A stretch of 64,000 nt of DNA. Origin: Pseudomonas fluorescens. GTDB taxonomy: Bacteria; Pseudomonadota; Gammaproteobacteria; Pseudomonadales; Pseudomonadaceae. The translations under genes were made by a program, and so were the position numbers. The stretch spans positions 4,464,001 through 4,528,000 of the forward strand of contig NZ_LT907842.1 in the NCBI RefSeq assembly GCF_900215245.1, given 5' to 3'. The notes under the pieces were generated by a model that did not search any database, had not been told where the DNA came from, and saw only the letters and a list, made by a program, of their open reading frames with translations. Shown one piece after another: positions 7,975 to 17,103 of this stretch; the first letter of the stretch is position 1, and each line of letters starts with the position of its first letter.

Positions 7975-10263
7975 ATGAACCCCCATTGGTTACTTGGGCT
8001 GTTTATTTGCCTTTGCCTTTGTCCTTTCGGCGTTGGCGCACAGGAGAACGCTTCGAAGGGCGTTTTTATCGACAACCTTTTAGGTCAAATGACGCTCGAC
8101 GAAAAGGTTGGCCAATTGAACATGCTCGACCTGGACGCTATTGATCTCGACTCCAATGGTCCGGAGCTGATTGCCAAGGGCACGGTTGGCGGGCTCGGTG
8201 GCGTGCCCTTTGCCCCGTATGGGCATGTCTTGCAGCGTATTGCCGTGGAGCGCAGTCGGTTGAAGATACCGTTGCTGTTTGCTCAGGACGTGGACCATGG
8301 GTTGCACACAATCTTTCCGGTCAGTTTGGCCCTCGCTGCGAGTTGGGATATGCGGGCTATAGCCCTGGCGAGCAGGATCAGTGCCGAGGAGGCAAGTGCC
8401 GAGGGTATCAATCTGACCTTTAGCCCTATGGTCGATATCGCTCGCGACCCTCGCTGGGGCAGAGTCTCTGAAGGCTACGGCGAGGACCCTTTCCTGGTTT
8501 CACGCATCACCAAGACCGTGGTCGAGGCCTATCAAGGCAAGGACCTTGCTGCCGCTGACAGCTTGATGGCAACTGTCAAACATTTCGCCTTGTATGGCGC
8601 AGTGGAGGGGGGCAGGGATTACAACAGTGTCGATATGAGCACGGCTAATATGTATCAGTATTACTTCCCGCCGTATCGCGCTGCCGTCGAAGCAGGTGCT
8701 GGTGTGGTGATGATCGCGCTCAATAGCATAGGCGGCGTTCCGGCCATGGCCAATCCCTGGTTGATCCGGGACGTGTTGCGGCATGAATGGGGATTCGCCG
8801 GCGTGACCCTGGGAGACTGCGGCGCAATAGGTAATTTGGTTGACCATGGTGTGGCAATTGATCCAAGCCATGCGGCTGCCTTGGCATTGCGATCCGGTGT
8901 CGAGATGGCGCTGTGCGACAGTGCAAATGTGGAGACGTTGCCAGGGTCGGTCAGATCGGGAAAAGTGCCGGTAGAGGTTCTGGATACGGCCGTGCGCCGG
9001 GTCCTGGGTATCAAATATGACATGGGGTTATTCGACGACCCTTATCGCAAACTCAATCCAGCGCCGTTACCGCCCATTGAGTCTCGGTTGCAGCGCGATG
9101 TGGCCCGCACGGTTGCCCGAAAAACCTTCGTGTTGTTGAAAAATCACCGCCAAACCCTGCCGTTGCGCAAGCAGGGCACAATCGCTTTGGTCGGCCCTTT
9201 GGCCAAAAGCCGGCGGGATCTGCTGGGCAGTTATTGTGGCGATTGTGAAGACACGCGCGTGGTGAGCATCCATGAAGGAGTCGCCCGCGCCGTTGCGGGC
9301 AAAGCGACGCTGCTCTATGCCAGAGGCGCCAATGTCAGCGACGACACGGCGTTGATCGCACGTATGAAGCAATACAAGTCCCCCTTGGATATCGACCCTC
9401 GGTCGTCGAACGAACGCTTGAACGAAGCGGTAGCGATCGCCCGCCGGGCTGATGTCATTGTGGCGGTGGTCGGCGAGCCTTGGGGGTTTAACGATGAAGC
9501 GACCAGTCGCGCGCGCATCGACTTGCCTGCCAGTCAAAAACAGTTACTCAGGCGCTTGAGGGCATTGGGTAAACCGCTGGTGATTGTCCTTGTGAACGGC
9601 CGTCCGTTGGACCTGACGTTGGAGCAAACCCAGGCCAGCGCGCTGTTGGAAACCTGGTACAGCGGCACCGAAGGGGGGAATGCCGTTGCTGATGTGCTGT
9701 TCGGCGACTACAACCCATCGGGGAAACTGCCGATGACCTTCCCCCGATCCGTTGGCCAGATCCCGATGTACTACAACCACTTAAACACTGGCCGGCCCTA
9801 CAACAACGTTGCGCCCTATAAGTACACCACGCAGTACATCGACGAAGACGAGACGCCGCTCTATCCCTTTGGCTATGGCTTGAGCTACACCCGGTTCAAA
9901 CTGTCGAAGCTGCTGTTGTCCACGCCCATTTTGCGCCGAGGAGACCGACTTGACGTCAGTGTCGAGCTGACTAACACCGGCACGCGGGCAGGCGATACGG
10001 TGGTCCAGCTTTATCTGCAGGATGTGGTGGCCTCCATCAGCCGACCGGTCAAAGAGCTGAAAGGTTTTCAGAAAGTGATGCTCAAGGCGGGAGAACGCAC
10101 ACTCGTCACGTTCACTCTGGATGAAAATGATTTGAAGTTTTACGACGCCCAATTGCGCTACGCCGCCGAGCCGGGTGAATTCAAGGTACAGATAGGCCTG
10201 GACTCTAACGACGTCATTGAGCAGGGCTTCGAGTTTCGGGACGCAGACCTCGATCGTCAGTAA
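7975..10263 (+). CDS. bglX: Periplasmic beta-glucosidase, glycoside hydrolase family 3
   Basis: Retaining beta-glucosidase of 762 residues. An N-terminal signal peptide (hydrophobic residues 5-20, cleavage likely after GVGA) sends it to the periplasm. Landmarks in order: KVGQLNMLD, DVDHGLHTIFPVSLALAASWD, SPMVDIARDPRWGR-EGYGEDP, KHFALYGAVEGGRDYNSVD, and the nucleophile region TLGDCGAI, where Asp replaces the more usual setting SDHGAI. Then come the C-terminal GH3 alpha/beta sandwich and a fibronectin-III-like domain (LTNTGTRAGDTVVQLYLQD). The ATG at 7975 follows AGGAAAG. It is divergent from the SDR/GH15 pair, with about 180 bases between. Confidence 0.9.
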   Translation: MNPHWLLGLFICLCLCPFGVGAQENASKGVFIDNLLGQMTLDEKVGQLNMLDLDAIDLDSNGPELIAKGTVGGLGGVPFAPYGHVLQRIAVERSRLKIPLLFAQDVDHGLHTIFPVSLALAASWDMRAIALASRISAEEASAEGINLTFSPMVDIARDPRWGRVSEGYGEDPFLVSRITKTVVEAYQGKDLAAADSLMATVKHFALYGAVEGGRDYNSVDMSTANMYQYYFPPYRAAVEAGAGVVMIALNSIGGVPAMANPWLIRDVLRHEWGFAGVTLGDCGAIGNLVDHGVAIDPSHAAALALRSGVEMALCDSANVETLPGSVRSGKVPVEVLDTAVRRVLGIKYDMGLFDDPYRKLNPAPLPPIESRLQRDVARTVARKTFVLLKNHRQTLPLRKQGTIALVGPLAKSRRDLLGSYCGDCEDTRVVSIHEGVARAVAGKATLLYARGANVSDDTALIARMKQYKSPLDIDPRSSNERLNEAVAIARRADVIVAVVGEPWGFNDEATSRARIDLPASQKQLLRRLRALGKPLVIVLVNGRPLDLTLEQTQASALLETWYSGTEGGNAVADVLFGDYNPSGKLPMTFPRSVGQIPMYYNHLNTGRPYNNVAPYKYTTQYIDEDETPLYPFGYGLSYTRFKLSKLLLSTPILRRGDRLDVSVELTNTGTRAGDTVVQLYLQDVVASISRPVKELKGFQKVMLKAGERTLVTFTLDENDLKFYDAQLRYAAEPGEFKVQIGLDSNDVIEQGFEFRDADLDRQ

Positions 10264-10289
10264 CGCGCCGGGATTCAATTGCCCCGCTT

Positions 10290-10308
10290 AATAGGAAGCA
10301 TTACTATT
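10290..10308. promoter_or_regulatory. Possible Fur box upstream of the ECF sigma gene
   Basis: A 19-bp imperfect palindrome AATAGGAAG-C-ATTACTATT (7 of 9 pairs match) sits 28 bases before the sigma-factor start. It shares about 10 of 19 positions with the classical Fur consensus, so the match is only moderate. Iron control of FecI-type genes in Pseudomonas makes the position credible. Confidence 0.35.
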
Positions 10309-10336
10309 CACGCCCCGCCTCTCCAGTGCTCTCGCG

Positions 10337-10831
10337 ATGATTCCTCAGCCGCCCCGCAGAACAGGCTTTTTCGAGCATTACGAAGAGTTGATCGGCACCT
10401 GGACACGTCGCCTGAAAAACCGTCATCAGGCCGAAGATCTGGCCCACGACACCTTCGTACGGGTGCTCGAGTCACGTTCGACCGAGGTTGAGCAACCGCG
10501 CGCTTATCTGCATCAAACAGCACGTAATATCGCCGTTGACGCTTACCGTCGCGAAGATCGCCGCGAGGCGCTGGAAGCCTTTGATCAGCGTTCGCCCCAT
10601 AGCGGCGACCCGGAGCATTTCATGCACGCGATCCAGTTGGCGGGCTCTGTCGAGCGGGCCTTGGCCGAGTTGCCAGTCAACTGCCGCAAGGTTTTCATCT
10701 GGCAGAAGATCGAGGGCCTTACCCAGCAGGAAATCGCCGTACGCCTTGGGCTGTCAAAAAACATGGTGGAAAAGTATATGATCCGCACCTTGCGGCATCT
10801 GCGTGACCGCCTGGATACGATGGCTCCATGA
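10337..10831 (+). CDS. FecI-type ECF sigma factor
   Basis: Extracytoplasmic-function sigma factor of 164 residues. Region 2 spans residues about 10-75 (LIGTWTRRLKNRHQAEDLAHDTF, then AYLHQTARNIAVDAYRR). Region 4 spans about 100-160 with the helix-turn-helix LTQQEIAVRLGLSKNMVEKYM. Iron-starvation sigma factors of this class transcribe the adjacent TonB-dependent receptor when a cell-surface signal arrives through FecR. The stop overlaps the first possible start of the fecR-like gene (ATGA). No strong ribosome site precedes the ATG at 10337. Confidence 0.9.
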   Translation: MIPQPPRRTGFFEHYEELIGTWTRRLKNRHQAEDLAHDTFVRVLESRSTEVEQPRAYLHQTARNIAVDAYRREDRREALEAFDQRSPHSGDPEHFMHAIQLAGSVERALAELPVNCRKVFIWQKIEGLTQQEIAVRLGLSKNMVEKYMIRTLRHLRDRLDTMAP

Positions 10832-11808
10832 CCCGCTTTGAAACAGGATCTTCCCTCATGGATAACCGTTCTCGCGACGAAGCCGCGCAATGGTTTGTAC
10901 GCCTGCAAGAGGCCGAGTTGAGCGTCGAAGAGCGCCAACGTTTCGACGCCTGGCGCACTGAGTGTGCGGAGCACCAATACGAATTTGACCTGCTGCAAGG
11001 CATGTGGAGCGCCACCGACCTGTTGCCCAAGGCGCGTTTGCAGGCCTTGTGCGACGTACCGGTGGAGCGCCCTGAGCGCCGGGCAATCTGGCGTTATGCC
11101 GTCGCCGCGAGTGTGGTCGCCGCTGCCTTGGGGTTGGGATTACTCAGCACGCTTGATCACCCGAAACCCTACAGCGCGCAGTTCAGCACTCGCCTGGGCG
11201 AGCATCGCCAGGTGGCCTTGCCCGACGGTTCGACGATGGACCTCAACAGCCGCAGCGTCGTCGCAGTGCACTATGAAAAGGGGCGGCGCAGCGTCGAGCT
11301 GAAGCAGGGCGAAGCCATGTTCAGCGTCGAACATGACGCCCATCGGCCGTTTATCGTCGCTGCCGGGGCCGGGCAGGTGACGGTTACCGGTACGCGTTTT
11401 GATGTGCGCCGCGATGACGACCAGACCCGCGTGGTGGTCGAGGCCGGCACGGTCAAGGTACAGGGGCGCGCGTCGGCTCAAATCGTCACGCTCACGGCAG
11501 GGCGGGGCACGCATGTCGATCCCCGTGGGCAAGTCGCAGCGGCGTATGCGGTGAATGCCGATGAGCTGACGGCCTGGCGCAGCGGCAAGTTGGTGTTCAA
11601 CAACGCCACCCTCGGCGAAGTGGTGCGGGAAGTGTCGCGCTACCGCGAGCAACCGTTGCGGGTCAACACGGCTGCGGTCAGCAACCTGCGCCTGACCAGC
11701 GTGTTCAACTCCAGCGACACCGACGCCTTGCTCAAAGCCTTGCCGCACATCCTGCCGGTCGCGGTGCGTGCCTTGCCGGACGGCAGTCAGGAAATTATTT
11801 CGCGCTGA
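10828..11808 (+). CDS. FecR-type transmembrane sigma-factor regulator
   Basis: Inner-membrane anti-sigma/co-sigma protein of up to 326 residues. The N-terminal cytoplasmic DUF4880-like part (EAAQWFVRLQEAELSVEERQ) binds the sigma factor. One membrane helix follows (about residues 95-112, YAVAASVVAAALGLGLL), then a periplasmic FecR domain (SRSVVAVHYEKGRRSVELKQGEA, VTGTRFDV). The first ATG overlaps the sigma stop codon. A second ATG at 10858, with CAGGA 9 nt upstream, is an equally reasonable start giving 316 residues. It relays the signal from the receptor encoded next. Confidence 0.88.
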   Translation: MTRFETGSSLMDNRSRDEAAQWFVRLQEAELSVEERQRFDAWRTECAEHQYEFDLLQGMWSATDLLPKARLQALCDVPVERPERRAIWRYAVAASVVAAALGLGLLSTLDHPKPYSAQFSTRLGEHRQVALPDGSTMDLNSRSVVAVHYEKGRRSVELKQGEAMFSVEHDAHRPFIVAAGAGQVTVTGTRFDVRRDDDQTRVVVEAGTVKVQGRASAQIVTLTAGRGTHVDPRGQVAAAYAVNADELTAWRSGKLVFNNATLGEVVREVSRYREQPLRVNTAAVSNLRLTSVFNSSDTDALLKALPHILPVAVRALPDGSQEIISR

Positions 11809-11905
11809 GATTCAGGTTTTTTTCGAGTTCTTCGTCTTCTCCTGTAACTGCAACTGGTTTGCATTAACAGCCGCACACCCTTGCGATCACAGGATTAGGT
11901 TCGAC

Positions 11906-14326
11906 GTGAAAAAACTCGCCGTGTACAACAATAAAGTGAGCCAGACTAAACTCGCCTGCTGGGCTCCACTGGCCCTGGCGTTGGCTGTCAGTGCTGCGTT
12001 GCCTGCCGCCTACGCGGCCGATGGCATCCATATTCGGGCCCAGCCGTTGGGCGCAGCCTTGAGCCAGCTGGGCCAGCAAACCTCCCTGCAGGTGTTTTTC
12101 AGCCCTGAGATGGTCGCGGGCAAACAAGCCCCTGCGGTAGAGGGCAATGTCTCGCCCGAACAAGCACTGGGCCAATTGCTGCAAGGCAGCGGCCTGGCTT
12201 ATCAGATGGACGCAGGCTCAGTGACCCTGCGCCCGCTGCGCAACGGCACCGGCGAAGCCGGCTCGCCGCTGGAGCTGGGCGTCACCGACATCAAGGTGGT
12301 CGGCGACTGGCTGGGCGATGCCAATGCCGAAGTGGTGCAGAACCACCCTGGCGCGCGGACGGTCATCCGCCGCGAAGCCATGGTGGAGCAGGGCGCGATG
12401 AACGTCGGTGACGTATTGCGCCGTGTGCCTGGCGTACAGGTGCAGGAAGCCAACGGCACCGGCGGCAGTGATATTTCCCTGAACGTAGGCGTTCGCGGCC
12501 TGACCTCGCGTCTGTCGCCACGCTCCACCGTACTGATCGACGGCGTGCCGGCGGCGTTCGCCCCGTATGGCCAGCCGCAACTGTCGATGGCACCGATTTC
12601 TGCCGGTAACCTTGACAGCATCGACGTGGTGCGCGGCGCCGGCTCAGTGCGTTATGGGCCACAGAACGTCGGTGGTGTGATCAACTTCGTGACCCGCGCC
12701 ATCCCGGAGAAGTTCTCCGGCGACGTCGGTACCACCCTGGAAACTTCGGCCCACGGCGGTTGGAAACACATTGAAAACGCCTTTGTCGGTGGCACGGCCG
12801 ACAACGGTATCGGCGCAGCGCTGCTGTATTCCGGGGTCAAGGGCGATGGCTATCGCAGCAGTAACAACGGCAACGACATTGAGGATGTGATCTTCAAGAC
12901 CCACTGGGCACCGACCGATCAAGACGATTTTTCGCTGAACTTCCACTACTACGATGCCAGCGCCGACATGCCCGGTGGCCTGACCCAGCAGCAGTTCCGC
13001 GCCAACCCGTACCAGTCGGTGCGTGACTGGGACAGCTTCAGCGGCCGGCGCAAGGACGTGTCCTTCAAGTACATCCGTCAGATCGACGACCGTACCCAGG
13101 CCGAAGTGCTGACTTACTACGCCGACAGCTTCCGCGGCAGCAACATCGCCAACCGCGACCTGAAGACCATCAGCTCCTACCCGCGCACTTACTACACCTT
13201 CGGCATCGAGCCACGGGTATCCCATGTGTTCGACGTGGGGCCGAGCACCCAGGAAGTCAGCCTGGGTTATCGCTACCTCAAGGAAGGCATGCACGAACAG
13301 GCCACCAGCCTGAACCTGGTCAATAACGTCCCGACACCGGGCGGCCAGAACGATGGTCATGTGTATCAGGACCGCACCGGCGGCACCGAGGCCAACGCCT
13401 TCTACATCGATAACAAGATCGATATCGGTAAGTGGACCATTACCCCGGGCATTCGCTTCGAAGACATCAAGACCACTTGGCACGACCGCCCGGTAGTCGC
13501 CTTGAACGGGGTGCGCACCCAGGAAAAAAATCGCGAGGTCAGCAACAACGAACCACTGCCGGCCCTGAGCGTGATGTACCACGTCTCCGATGCCTGGAAA
13601 CTGTTCGCCAACTACGAAACGTCCTTCGGCAGCCTGCAGTACTTCCAACTCGGGCAGGGCGGTAACGGCGACCAGACCGCCAACGGTCTGAACCCGGAGA
13701 AAGCCAAGACCTACGAAATCGGCACGCGCTACAACGACAGCGTCTGGGGGGGCGAAGTGACGCTGTTCTACATCGACTTCTCGGATGAGCTGCAATACGT
13801 CAGCAACGACGTGGGCTGGACCAACCTCGGCGCCACCAAACACCAGGGTATCGAAACCTCGGCCCACTACGACCTGTCCAGCCTGGACCCGCGCCTGGAC
13901 GGCCTGACCGCCAGCGCCGGCCTCACCTACACCAAGGCCACCTCCGAGGGCGATGTACCGTTCAAGGGCCGCGACCTGCCGCTGTACTCTCGTAAAGTGG
14001 CTACGCTGGGCCTGCGTTACGACATCAACCACTGGACCCATAACCTGGACGTCTACGCCCAGTCCGGTCAACGCGCGCCAGGCACCGGCAGCACTTACCT
14101 TACCCAGGGCACCGCCGATGGCCAATACGGTGATATCGCAGGTTATGTGTCAGTGAACGTGCGTATCGGGTATGACTTCGGTGAGCAACTGTCGAACCTT
14201 AAACTGGGGGTGGGCGTGAAAAACGTTTTCGACCAGCAGCACTACACACGTTCCAGTGACAACAATTCCGGTTTGTACCTTGGCGAGCCGCGTACGTTCT
14301 TCGTGCAGGCAAGCGTCGGGTTCTGA
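11906..14326 (+). CDS. FecA-type TonB-dependent siderophore receptor with signalling domain
   Basis: Outer-membrane ferric-siderophore receptor and transducer of 806 residues. I place the start at a GTG (11906) with TTAGG 6 nt upstream, because the signal peptide (hydrophobic core ending AAYAAD) begins right after it and the longer frame would overlap fecR. The mature N-terminus is an STN/secretin-like signalling domain (about residues 40-110, IHIRAQPLGAALSQLGQQTS). Then come the plug (VIRREAMVEQGAMNVGDVLRRVPGV; IDGVPAAFAPYGQP) and a 22-strand barrel ending in VGF. Barrel landmarks include NPEKAKTYEIGTRY. With the two genes before it, it forms a complete FecIRA-like cell-surface signalling unit. 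The ligand is unknown; a citrate-type or xenosiderophore receptor is possible. Confidence 0.9.
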   Translation: MKKLAVYNNKVSQTKLACWAPLALALAVSAALPAAYAADGIHIRAQPLGAALSQLGQQTSLQVFFSPEMVAGKQAPAVEGNVSPEQALGQLLQGSGLAYQMDAGSVTLRPLRNGTGEAGSPLELGVTDIKVVGDWLGDANAEVVQNHPGARTVIRREAMVEQGAMNVGDVLRRVPGVQVQEANGTGGSDISLNVGVRGLTSRLSPRSTVLIDGVPAAFAPYGQPQLSMAPISAGNLDSIDVVRGAGSVRYGPQNVGGVINFVTRAIPEKFSGDVGTTLETSAHGGWKHIENAFVGGTADNGIGAALLYSGVKGDGYRSSNNGNDIEDVIFKTHWAPTDQDDFSLNFHYYDASADMPGGLTQQQFRANPYQSVRDWDSFSGRRKDVSFKYIRQIDDRTQAEVLTYYADSFRGSNIANRDLKTISSYPRTYYTFGIEPRVSHVFDVGPSTQEVSLGYRYLKEGMHEQATSLNLVNNVPTPGGQNDGHVYQDRTGGTEANAFYIDNKIDIGKWTITPGIRFEDIKTTWHDRPVVALNGVRTQEKNREVSNNEPLPALSVMYHVSDAWKLFANYETSFGSLQYFQLGQGGNGDQTANGLNPEKAKTYEIGTRYNDSVWGGEVTLFYIDFSDELQYVSNDVGWTNLGATKHQGIETSAHYDLSSLDPRLDGLTASAGLTYTKATSEGDVPFKGRDLPLYSRKVATLGLRYDINHWTHNLDVYAQSGQRAPGTGSTYLTQGTADGQYGDIAGYVSVNVRIGYDFGEQLSNLKLGVGVKNVFDQQHYTRSSDNNSGLYLGEPRTFFVQASVGF

Positions 14327-14341
14327 CCGGCCGCGGAAATG

Positions 14342-14372
14342 AAAAATCGCAGCTCATGGCTGCGATTTTTTT
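14342..14372 (+). terminator. Rho-independent terminator after the siderophore receptor gene
   Basis: AAATCGCAGC, a short TCATG loop, then GCTGCGATTT running into eight T. The stem is perfect and starts 15 bases after the receptor stop codon. Confidence 0.9.
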
Positions 14373-14507
14373 TGCCTGTTGACCCTGCGGCCAGCCACCT
14401 GCCTATGGACTGTGCAGGAACTGTTTTTGTGGGTTTTGCCACACAGCCTGTAACCAGCGGATTTGATCGTACTGGTCGCTTTTCAGACGCTGAGCCAAGG
14501 TCCAGAC

Positions 14508-14822
14508 ATGACTTCAACTTCGTTTCAATCCGGCCAATCCGGTGGCTGTGGTGCATTTCACAGCCAACATATCCTGGCTTGCTCAACCTCGGTAAACGCG
14601 CAAGGGGCCTCAGCAGCGCTGCGCAAGGTGTACGCCAGCGAAGCGCTGCGCGTGAAAGCCTTTGTGGGCCAGCGCAAATTCCAGGCGCCTGTCGCGGACG
14701 ATTTTATCCGTGGCTTGCGTGCGCCGGGGCAGGCAAGCCACCCGGATGCCCAAGTGGCGAGGCAAGCCCATTGGGTGTGGGGGGCGCTGACCAATGGCCT
14801 CGCCGCCTGGTGGCGTGGGTAA
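14508..14822 (+). CDS. Hypothetical protein, 104 residues
   Basis: Not recognised. The frame has Pseudomonas-like codon use (mostly G or C in third position) and an ATG with AAGG 7 nt upstream. The product has a Ser/Gly-rich N-terminus, two Cys (GGCGAFH, ILACS), a basic middle (ALRVKAFVGQRKF) and a Trp-rich C-terminus (HWVWGALTNGLAAWW). No signal peptide or membrane helix is evident. It lies between two terminator-like hairpins, so it is probably transcribed alone. Confidence 0.5.
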   Translation: MTSTSFQSGQSGGCGAFHSQHILACSTSVNAQGASAALRKVYASEALRVKAFVGQRKFQAPVADDFIRGLRAPGQASHPDAQVARQAHWVWGALTNGLAAWWRG

Positions 14823-14855
14823 AGGCCCGCTTGATGCGGCGTCTCAGGGCTTTTT
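14821..14855 (+). terminator. Possible terminator after the 104-residue gene
   Basis: AAAGGCCCGC-TTGAT-GCGGCG, then GGGC and five T. Two nested arms pair imperfectly (GGCCC with GGGC, CGC with GCG). It begins at the stop codon of the preceding gene. Confidence 0.4.
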
Positions 14856-15011
14856 ACATGCTGTTATTGGTATTCGGCTGTTGACCGGAACTATTGCGCG
14901 CCACTCACCACACATCCGCTGCTTGCTGCCCAGGCGTCAATTCGATGATTGGGGGCTCCTTGAGGGTGACTTTCAGGCAAGCACAGATCTGCAACAGGTG
15001 GGAGATGACGT

Positions 15012-15374
15012 ATGAAGATTGAGGGTGCAATACCGTGCGGGCAGTCAATGACGATGGGCGGGCCAGAGGCACGTTGGGGTTCGCCGCCACCCGTTTTTCA
15101 TCCGCCTTGCGACGCGCAATACGCAACGCAGGGAGGGCGAGTACGGCGGCCGGCCTTGTGGCGTGCGGGCTTGACTTCGCTGCGCCATCAGGCGCTGCAG
15201 AATGTACCCGCTGCTCGCGCGAACACCACACCGCCCGGTCCGAACTCGACGGACAGCCAATTGGCGGGCGAGTTGGAGAGACACTTTGGCGACCTGCATG
15301 CGTTCTTGAAAGCAGGTCGCTTGACGCAGGCGTCGCTGCGCCAGATCGCAGCCCAAGCGTTGACGGGAGAGTAA
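15012..15374 (+). CDS. Hypothetical protein, 120 residues
   Basis: Not recognised. The ATG has GGGAG 7 nt upstream. The first 70 residues are Pro/Gly/Ala-rich and look disordered. The last 45 (from QLAGELERHFGDLHAFL to QIAAQALTGE) read like a helical domain and have the clearest coding bias. The next gene starts 1 base after its stop, so the two are a pair. On the minus strand a partly coding-like frame (14905-15231) overlaps its 5' half. I prefer the plus-strand gene because of the ribosome site and the coupled neighbour. Confidence 0.45.
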   Translation: MKIEGAIPCGQSMTMGGPEARWGSPPPVFHPPCDAQYATQGGRVRRPALWRAGLTSLRHQALQNVPAARANTTPPGPNSTDSQLAGELERHFGDLHAFLKAGRLTQASLRQIAAQALTGE

Positions 15375-15375
15375 G

Positions 15376-15924
15376 GTGCGGGACCGCATAATCCTGGTGA
15401 TCCGGGAAATTCTCAATCGCCCGTCGCTGAACGACGCGATCATCGATTGCGCGGGGTATATCACCCGCGACAGCTTGAACGCGGCCGCTGCCGTCTTAAG
15501 GGGTAACAGTTCCTCCAGCGCCTTTAGCCAGGACCCTTTTCATGGCCAGGGCAACGCCGAGGTCGTGCAGGCTTTACAAGGCTATTTCAAGCCACTGAGG
15601 GACACGTCCAAAGACCGCACGGTTTTTTTTGAAAGCGTTGAATACTTGGACATTGCACTGCTTGAATGGGTGATGAGTGACCCCGACGATACCGATTCAC
15701 GGGGCTTGCCCATTCTGGAGCCCGCCACCGGGTTGCCCAAAAAGAAGTACAGCGAACACTGCGTGTACACGGCAAAAAACATCATTGAGCGCCCGGGTTT
15801 ACTACGGTCATTGGAGCGCGCCACTCACATGCGTATGTTCGGGCGCCCCAGGCACGAGGGATGGCTTTGCAGCAGAGGCCTCGAGCGCTGGCTGCAACAG
15901 TACGCCGCACGCAAAGCCAGGTAA
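15376..15924 (+). CDS. Hypothetical protein, 182 residues
   Basis: Not recognised. It starts at GTG with GGAGAG 4 nt upstream and one base after the previous stop, which indicates translational coupling. The product looks soluble and mixed alpha/beta: a hydrophobic N-terminus (RIILVIREILN), a Ser-run linker (GNSSSSAF), an acidic middle (WVMSDPDDTDSRG) and a basic C-terminus (LERWLQQYAARKAR). No catalytic motif is apparent. It points toward an oppositely directed MFS gene 28 bases away. Confidence 0.6.
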   Translation: MRDRIILVIREILNRPSLNDAIIDCAGYITRDSLNAAAAVLRGNSSSSAFSQDPFHGQGNAEVVQALQGYFKPLRDTSKDRTVFFESVEYLDIALLEWVMSDPDDTDSRGLPILEPATGLPKKKYSEHCVYTAKNIIERPGLLRSLERATHMRMFGRPRHEGWLCSRGLERWLQQYAARKAR

Positions 15925-15951
15925 CGCCCTGGCGTTGCGCGCTGAGCGGGT

Positions 15952-17103
15952 TTACACCTTGAGAATTTTGCCGCTGATAGCCACACCGGCCAACAGCACT
16001 GCAATCAGCACAAAGGCGCTGCTCAAACTGCTGCCGTGAGCAATAAAACCGATGACTGCAGGGCCGGCGAGAATGCCGGCATACCCCAGGGTGGTAATGG
16101 CCGGCACTGCGATGTGTTCCGGCATGACCGTCTGCTTGCCGACGGCGGTGTACAGCACCGGTACGATATTCGAACAACCGGCACCTACCAACGCATACCC
16201 CAGCAGTGCTGTTTCCCAGGACGGGATTAATGTCGCGAGCAACATGCCGGCGGTGGCCAGCGCGCCGCCAATCACGATCACTCGGGTGGCGCCGAGGCGT
16301 CGGACAATAGCATCGCCGGTCAGGCGCCCCGCAGTCATGGTCAAGGCGAACGCCGCATAACCCAGGCCGGCATACGCCTCATCGAGGCCACGCTCGGCGC
16401 TGAGGAACACGGCGCTCCAATCCAGCACCGCACCTTCGGCCAGAAACACGATGAAACACAGGCAGCCGATAAACAGCACCACACCGTGCGGTACGGCAAA
16501 CGCCGGGCCTGAGCTTTCACTGCCATAGGGCAACAGGTGCGGTCCGGCTTTGAGCAGTGCCGCCGCCATGATGACGATCACTACCAGAGTCGCCTGCAGC
16601 GGCGACAGGCCCAGCCCCAGCAACCCGGCCACTCCCGCCGCGCCGACAATGCCGCCGAGGCTGAACAAACCGTGAAAGCCCGACATCATGGTTTTGCCGC
16701 TGGCGCGCTCAACGATCACCGCTTGCAGGTTGACCGTCGAATCCACGGTACCCAGGCCTGCCCCGAACAGGAACAGCCCGGCCATCAGCAATGGAATCGA
16801 ACTGACCGTGGCGAGCATTGGCAGCGCAAGGCAGATCAGGATCGTGCCGGCTGTCAGTACGCGTCGGCAGCCATAGCGGGAGGCCAGGGCGCCCGCGACC
16901 GGCATGGCGATGATTGACCCGACGCCCAGGCACAACAGCAACAGGCCCAGCGTGCCTTCATTCAGATTTGCGCGCGCTTTGGCATACGGCACCAGCGGCG
17001 CCCAGGCCGCGATGCCGAAGCCGGCGATGAAAAACGCGATACGGGTCGACATTTGCTCCAGCCGCCCGGGAACCACGGGCGCTGGAGTGGGGATGGCAGT
17101 CAT
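15952..17103 (-). CDS. Major facilitator superfamily transporter (YbjJ-like)
   Basis: Inner-membrane transporter of 383 residues with 12 predicted hydrophobic segments. The signature loop between helices 2 and 3 is ALASRYGCRRV. The GFHGLFSLGGIVGA stretch in helix 5 is typical of the YbjJ/FucP-like branch. The ATG has AAGGA 6 nt upstream. Substrate unknown. Its neighbour across the divergent gap encodes a DapF-fold protein; a shared substrate (an amino acid or derivative) is conceivable but unproven. Confidence 0.82.
   Translation of the reverse strand: MTAIPTPAPVVPGRLEQMSTRIAFFIAGFGIAAWAPLVPYAKARANLNEGTLGLLLLCLGVGSIIAMPVAGALASRYGCRRVLTAGTILICLALPMLATVSSIPLLMAGLFLFGAGLGTVDSTVNLQAVIVERASGKTMMSGFHGLFSLGGIVGAAGVAGLLGLGLSPLQATLVVIVIMAAALLKAGPHLLPYGSESSGPAFAVPHGVVLFIGCLCFIVFLAEGAVLDWSAVFLSAERGLDEAYAGLGYAAFALTMTAGRLTGDAIVRRLGATRVIVIGGALATAGMLLATLIPSWETALLGYALVGAGCSNIVPVLYTAVGKQTVMPEHIAVPAITTLGYAGILAGPAVIGFIAHGSSLSSAFVLIAVLLAGVAISGKILKV

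Noticed and set aside
12644..14125. 493-codon open frame on the minus strand opposite the siderophore receptor
   Set aside because: The composition is a mirror of the high-GC receptor codons, there is no ribosome site, and the plus-strand gene is unmistakable.
14905..15231. Minus-strand frame with partly coding-like codons ending KEPPIIELTPGQQ
   Set aside because: Overlaps the plus-strand pair that has good ribosome sites and coupling; kept only as an alternative.
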